Part shown: piece after piece, positions 63,127-64,000 of the stretch
Numbering within the stretch: the stretch's first letter is position 1
Layout of the letters: every line of letters begins with the position of its first letter
Origin: UBA10438 sp044238605
Lineage (GTDB): Bacteria; Bacteroidota; Ignavibacteria; Kapaibacteriales; Kapaibacteriaceae
Reading direction: 5' to 3'
DNA: 64,000 bases
Assembly (NCBI GenBank): GCA_044238605.1
Contig: JBIICY010000001.1
Span: 434,001 to 498,000, forward strand
The notes under the pieces: generated by a model
Seen by the model: the letters and a program-made list of their open reading frames with translations, nothing else
Database searches by the model: none
What the model was told of the DNA's origin: nothing
Position numbers and translations under genes: made by a program

Positions 63127-64000
63127 TTAGGCTTGCGTAGAGGCTACCGAGCCTACGTTCTTATGCTTTACGCGTTCTGTGTACCAGATCAGGAAGGCAG
63201 ACGCAACGTAGATCGATGAGTATGTACCAACAACGATACCCACGAACATCGTAAAGGCGAAACCTTCGAGAACATCTCCGCCCAGGAACACCATAACAAG
63301 AAGAGCTGCAAGAACAGAAACACCCGTGATGATGGTACGGCTGAGTGTTTCATTCAACGAATGATTTACGAGCTCTGCCAACGGCATTCCACGGAACTTC
63401 TCGCGATTTTCGCGGATACGGTCGAACACAACAACCTTATCGTTGATAGAGTATCCTAGGATTGTCAAATACGCAGCGATGGAGTTGATCGATATCTCGA
63501 GGTTCAAAATTCCAAGCTTGTTGAAGAACACCGAAATGATGAAGGCCATCGTTACGTCGTGCGCGAGTGCAACAATAGCTGAAACACCGTATGCCCACTC
63601 AAAGCGGAATGCGATGTAGAGCAAGATGATCAGCGTTGCCGCGATCAGCGAGATTGCCGCGTCTTCTGCCAATTCAGAGGAGATCTTCGCACCAACGTTA
63701 TCAGCACCAAGCAACGTCACTGCGTCCTTGCCATCGTTGGCTGCAAACTTGGCATTAAGCTCATCGATCATGTCCGAGGATACCTTTGAGGCGTTATCCT
63801 GTGTTTCATTGATACGGATCAGGAAGTCGCCTGGCTGTCCATAGCTCTTGATTTCTGGGGTGCCGAACTTTGAAGCAGAGAGTGCCTGACGGACCTCTTC
63901 TGCCTGGATGTTCTTGTTCGTGAACGAAACCTTTGTTTCAGTACCACCCGTGAAATCGATACCGAACTCCATAAGCTTCGGCATGCCGAGCCCAGGAATC
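63127..64000 (-). CDS. secF: Protein translocase subunit SecF (N-terminus outside window)
   Basis: The last 291 residues of SecF, or of the SecF half of a SecDF fusion; the frame stays open to base 64000. It contains GIDFTGGTETKVSF, a periplasmic segment, and five membrane helices with YIAFRFEWAYGVSAIVALAHDVTMAF, YLTILGYSINDKVVVFDRIRENR and LSRTIITGVSVLAALLVMVFLGG. It uses the proton gradient to aid Sec export. It is just upstream of purA. Confidence 0.95.
   Translation of the reverse strand, partial: IPGLGMPKLMEFGIDFTGGTETKVSFTNKNIQAEEVRQALSASKFGTPEIKSYGQPGDFLIRINETQDNASKVSSDMIDELNAKFAANDGKDAVTLLGADNVGAKISSELAEDAAISLIAATLIILLYIAFRFEWAYGVSAIVALAHDVTMAFIISVFFNKLGILNLEISINSIAAYLTILGYSINDKVVVFDRIRENREKFRGMPLAELVNHSLNETLSRTIITGVSVLAALLVMVFLGGDVLEGFAFTMFVGIVVGTYSSIYVASAFLIWYTERVKHKNVGSVASTQA

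Larger units (their letters stand above)
1000..63127. repeat. Dispersed octamer ARGGGGCT / AGCCCCYT, 41 copies
   Basis: Copies reading ARGGGGCT on the plus strand start at 1000, 3583, 6148, 9074, 9166, 11199, 12023, 17104, 19859, 23410, 27280, 28512, 31166, 32063, 33833, 34615, 35751, 41700, 44814, 45555, 57890 and 63120. Copies reading AGCCCCYT start at 4443, 8266, 11938, 14563, 17296, 19720, 23634, 25751, 28677, 32040, 42908, 43618, 43947, 45440, 48974, 54842, 59621, 61372 and 62446. Counted by eye, so a few may be missed. With equal base frequencies about 4 are expected on both strands together. Confidence 0.85.

Overview
The window looks like chromosomal DNA of a Bacteroidota/Chlorobiota-type bacterium. 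At least six proteins end in a Por/T9SS-like C-terminal sorting domain, and there is a TonB-dependent receptor with an N-terminal carboxypeptidase-like regulatory domain, an OmpA-family protein and a DegP protease. Unlike typical Bacteroidia, many starts carry a clear Shine-Dalgarno (rpsO, pnp, the deoxyhypusine synthase-like gene, degP, the cytochrome c peroxidase). I therefore favour an Ignavibacteria/Kapabacteria-like branch, but this is inference. No mobile element, phage, CRISPR array, rRNA or tRNA was seen. Genes are densely packed, no gap exceeds about 200 bases, and nine neighbouring gene pairs overlap by an ATGA.

Layout. 1-3953: two tandem, coupled subtilisin-like proteases on the minus strand, the left one cut by the window edge. 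3998-8720: plus-strand housekeeping run dnaX, bcp, tatD (fused in frame to an outer-membrane-like protein), upp and a small gene. 8713-19385: minus-strand run with a class V aminotransferase, an OmpA-like protein coupled to a 1225-residue T9SS surface protein, an MlaF-type ATPase coupled to a DppD-DppF fused ATPase, and a MOP/MATE-like membrane protein. 19402-25090: plus-strand small membrane protein, PhoX-like phosphatase behind a structured leader, di-haem peroxidase, and an EEP nuclease/phosphatase. 25104-29408: deoxyhypusine synthase-like gene divergent from an AI-2E transporter, degenerate ABC ATPase, dapB, DUF1573-like and EVE proteins. 29437-32015: a small secreted protein and prolyl oligopeptidase. 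32096-42110: the translation/RNA operon rimP-nusA-infB-rbfA-truB-ribF-rpsO-pnp, ordered by transcription on the minus strand. 42213-49418: glutaryl-CoA dehydrogenase-like gene divergent from kup, a predicted outer-membrane protein, degP and ppx. 49456-61801: a small membrane protein, a T9SS protein with a large internal duplication, a TonB receptor, a CsgG/TolB-like protein and a giant Asp-box surface protein. 61849-64000: purA and secF (cut by the right edge).

The most striking signal lies at the DNA level. The octamer ARGGGGCT (complement AGCCCCYT) occurs 41 times by eye, on both strands, in several codon frames and between genes, against about 4 expected by simple base arithmetic. Two copies face each other to form the terminator stem after pnp, and one copy sits inside a long hairpin between rpsO and pnp. 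Density, lack of strand preference and the terminator pairing recall DNA-uptake or Chi-type signals. Other notable items are a hairpin covering the Shine-Dalgarno of the phoX-like gene, the TatD fusion, an RGG-rich tail on PNPase, and an ABC ATPase with Gln in place of the catalytic Glu.
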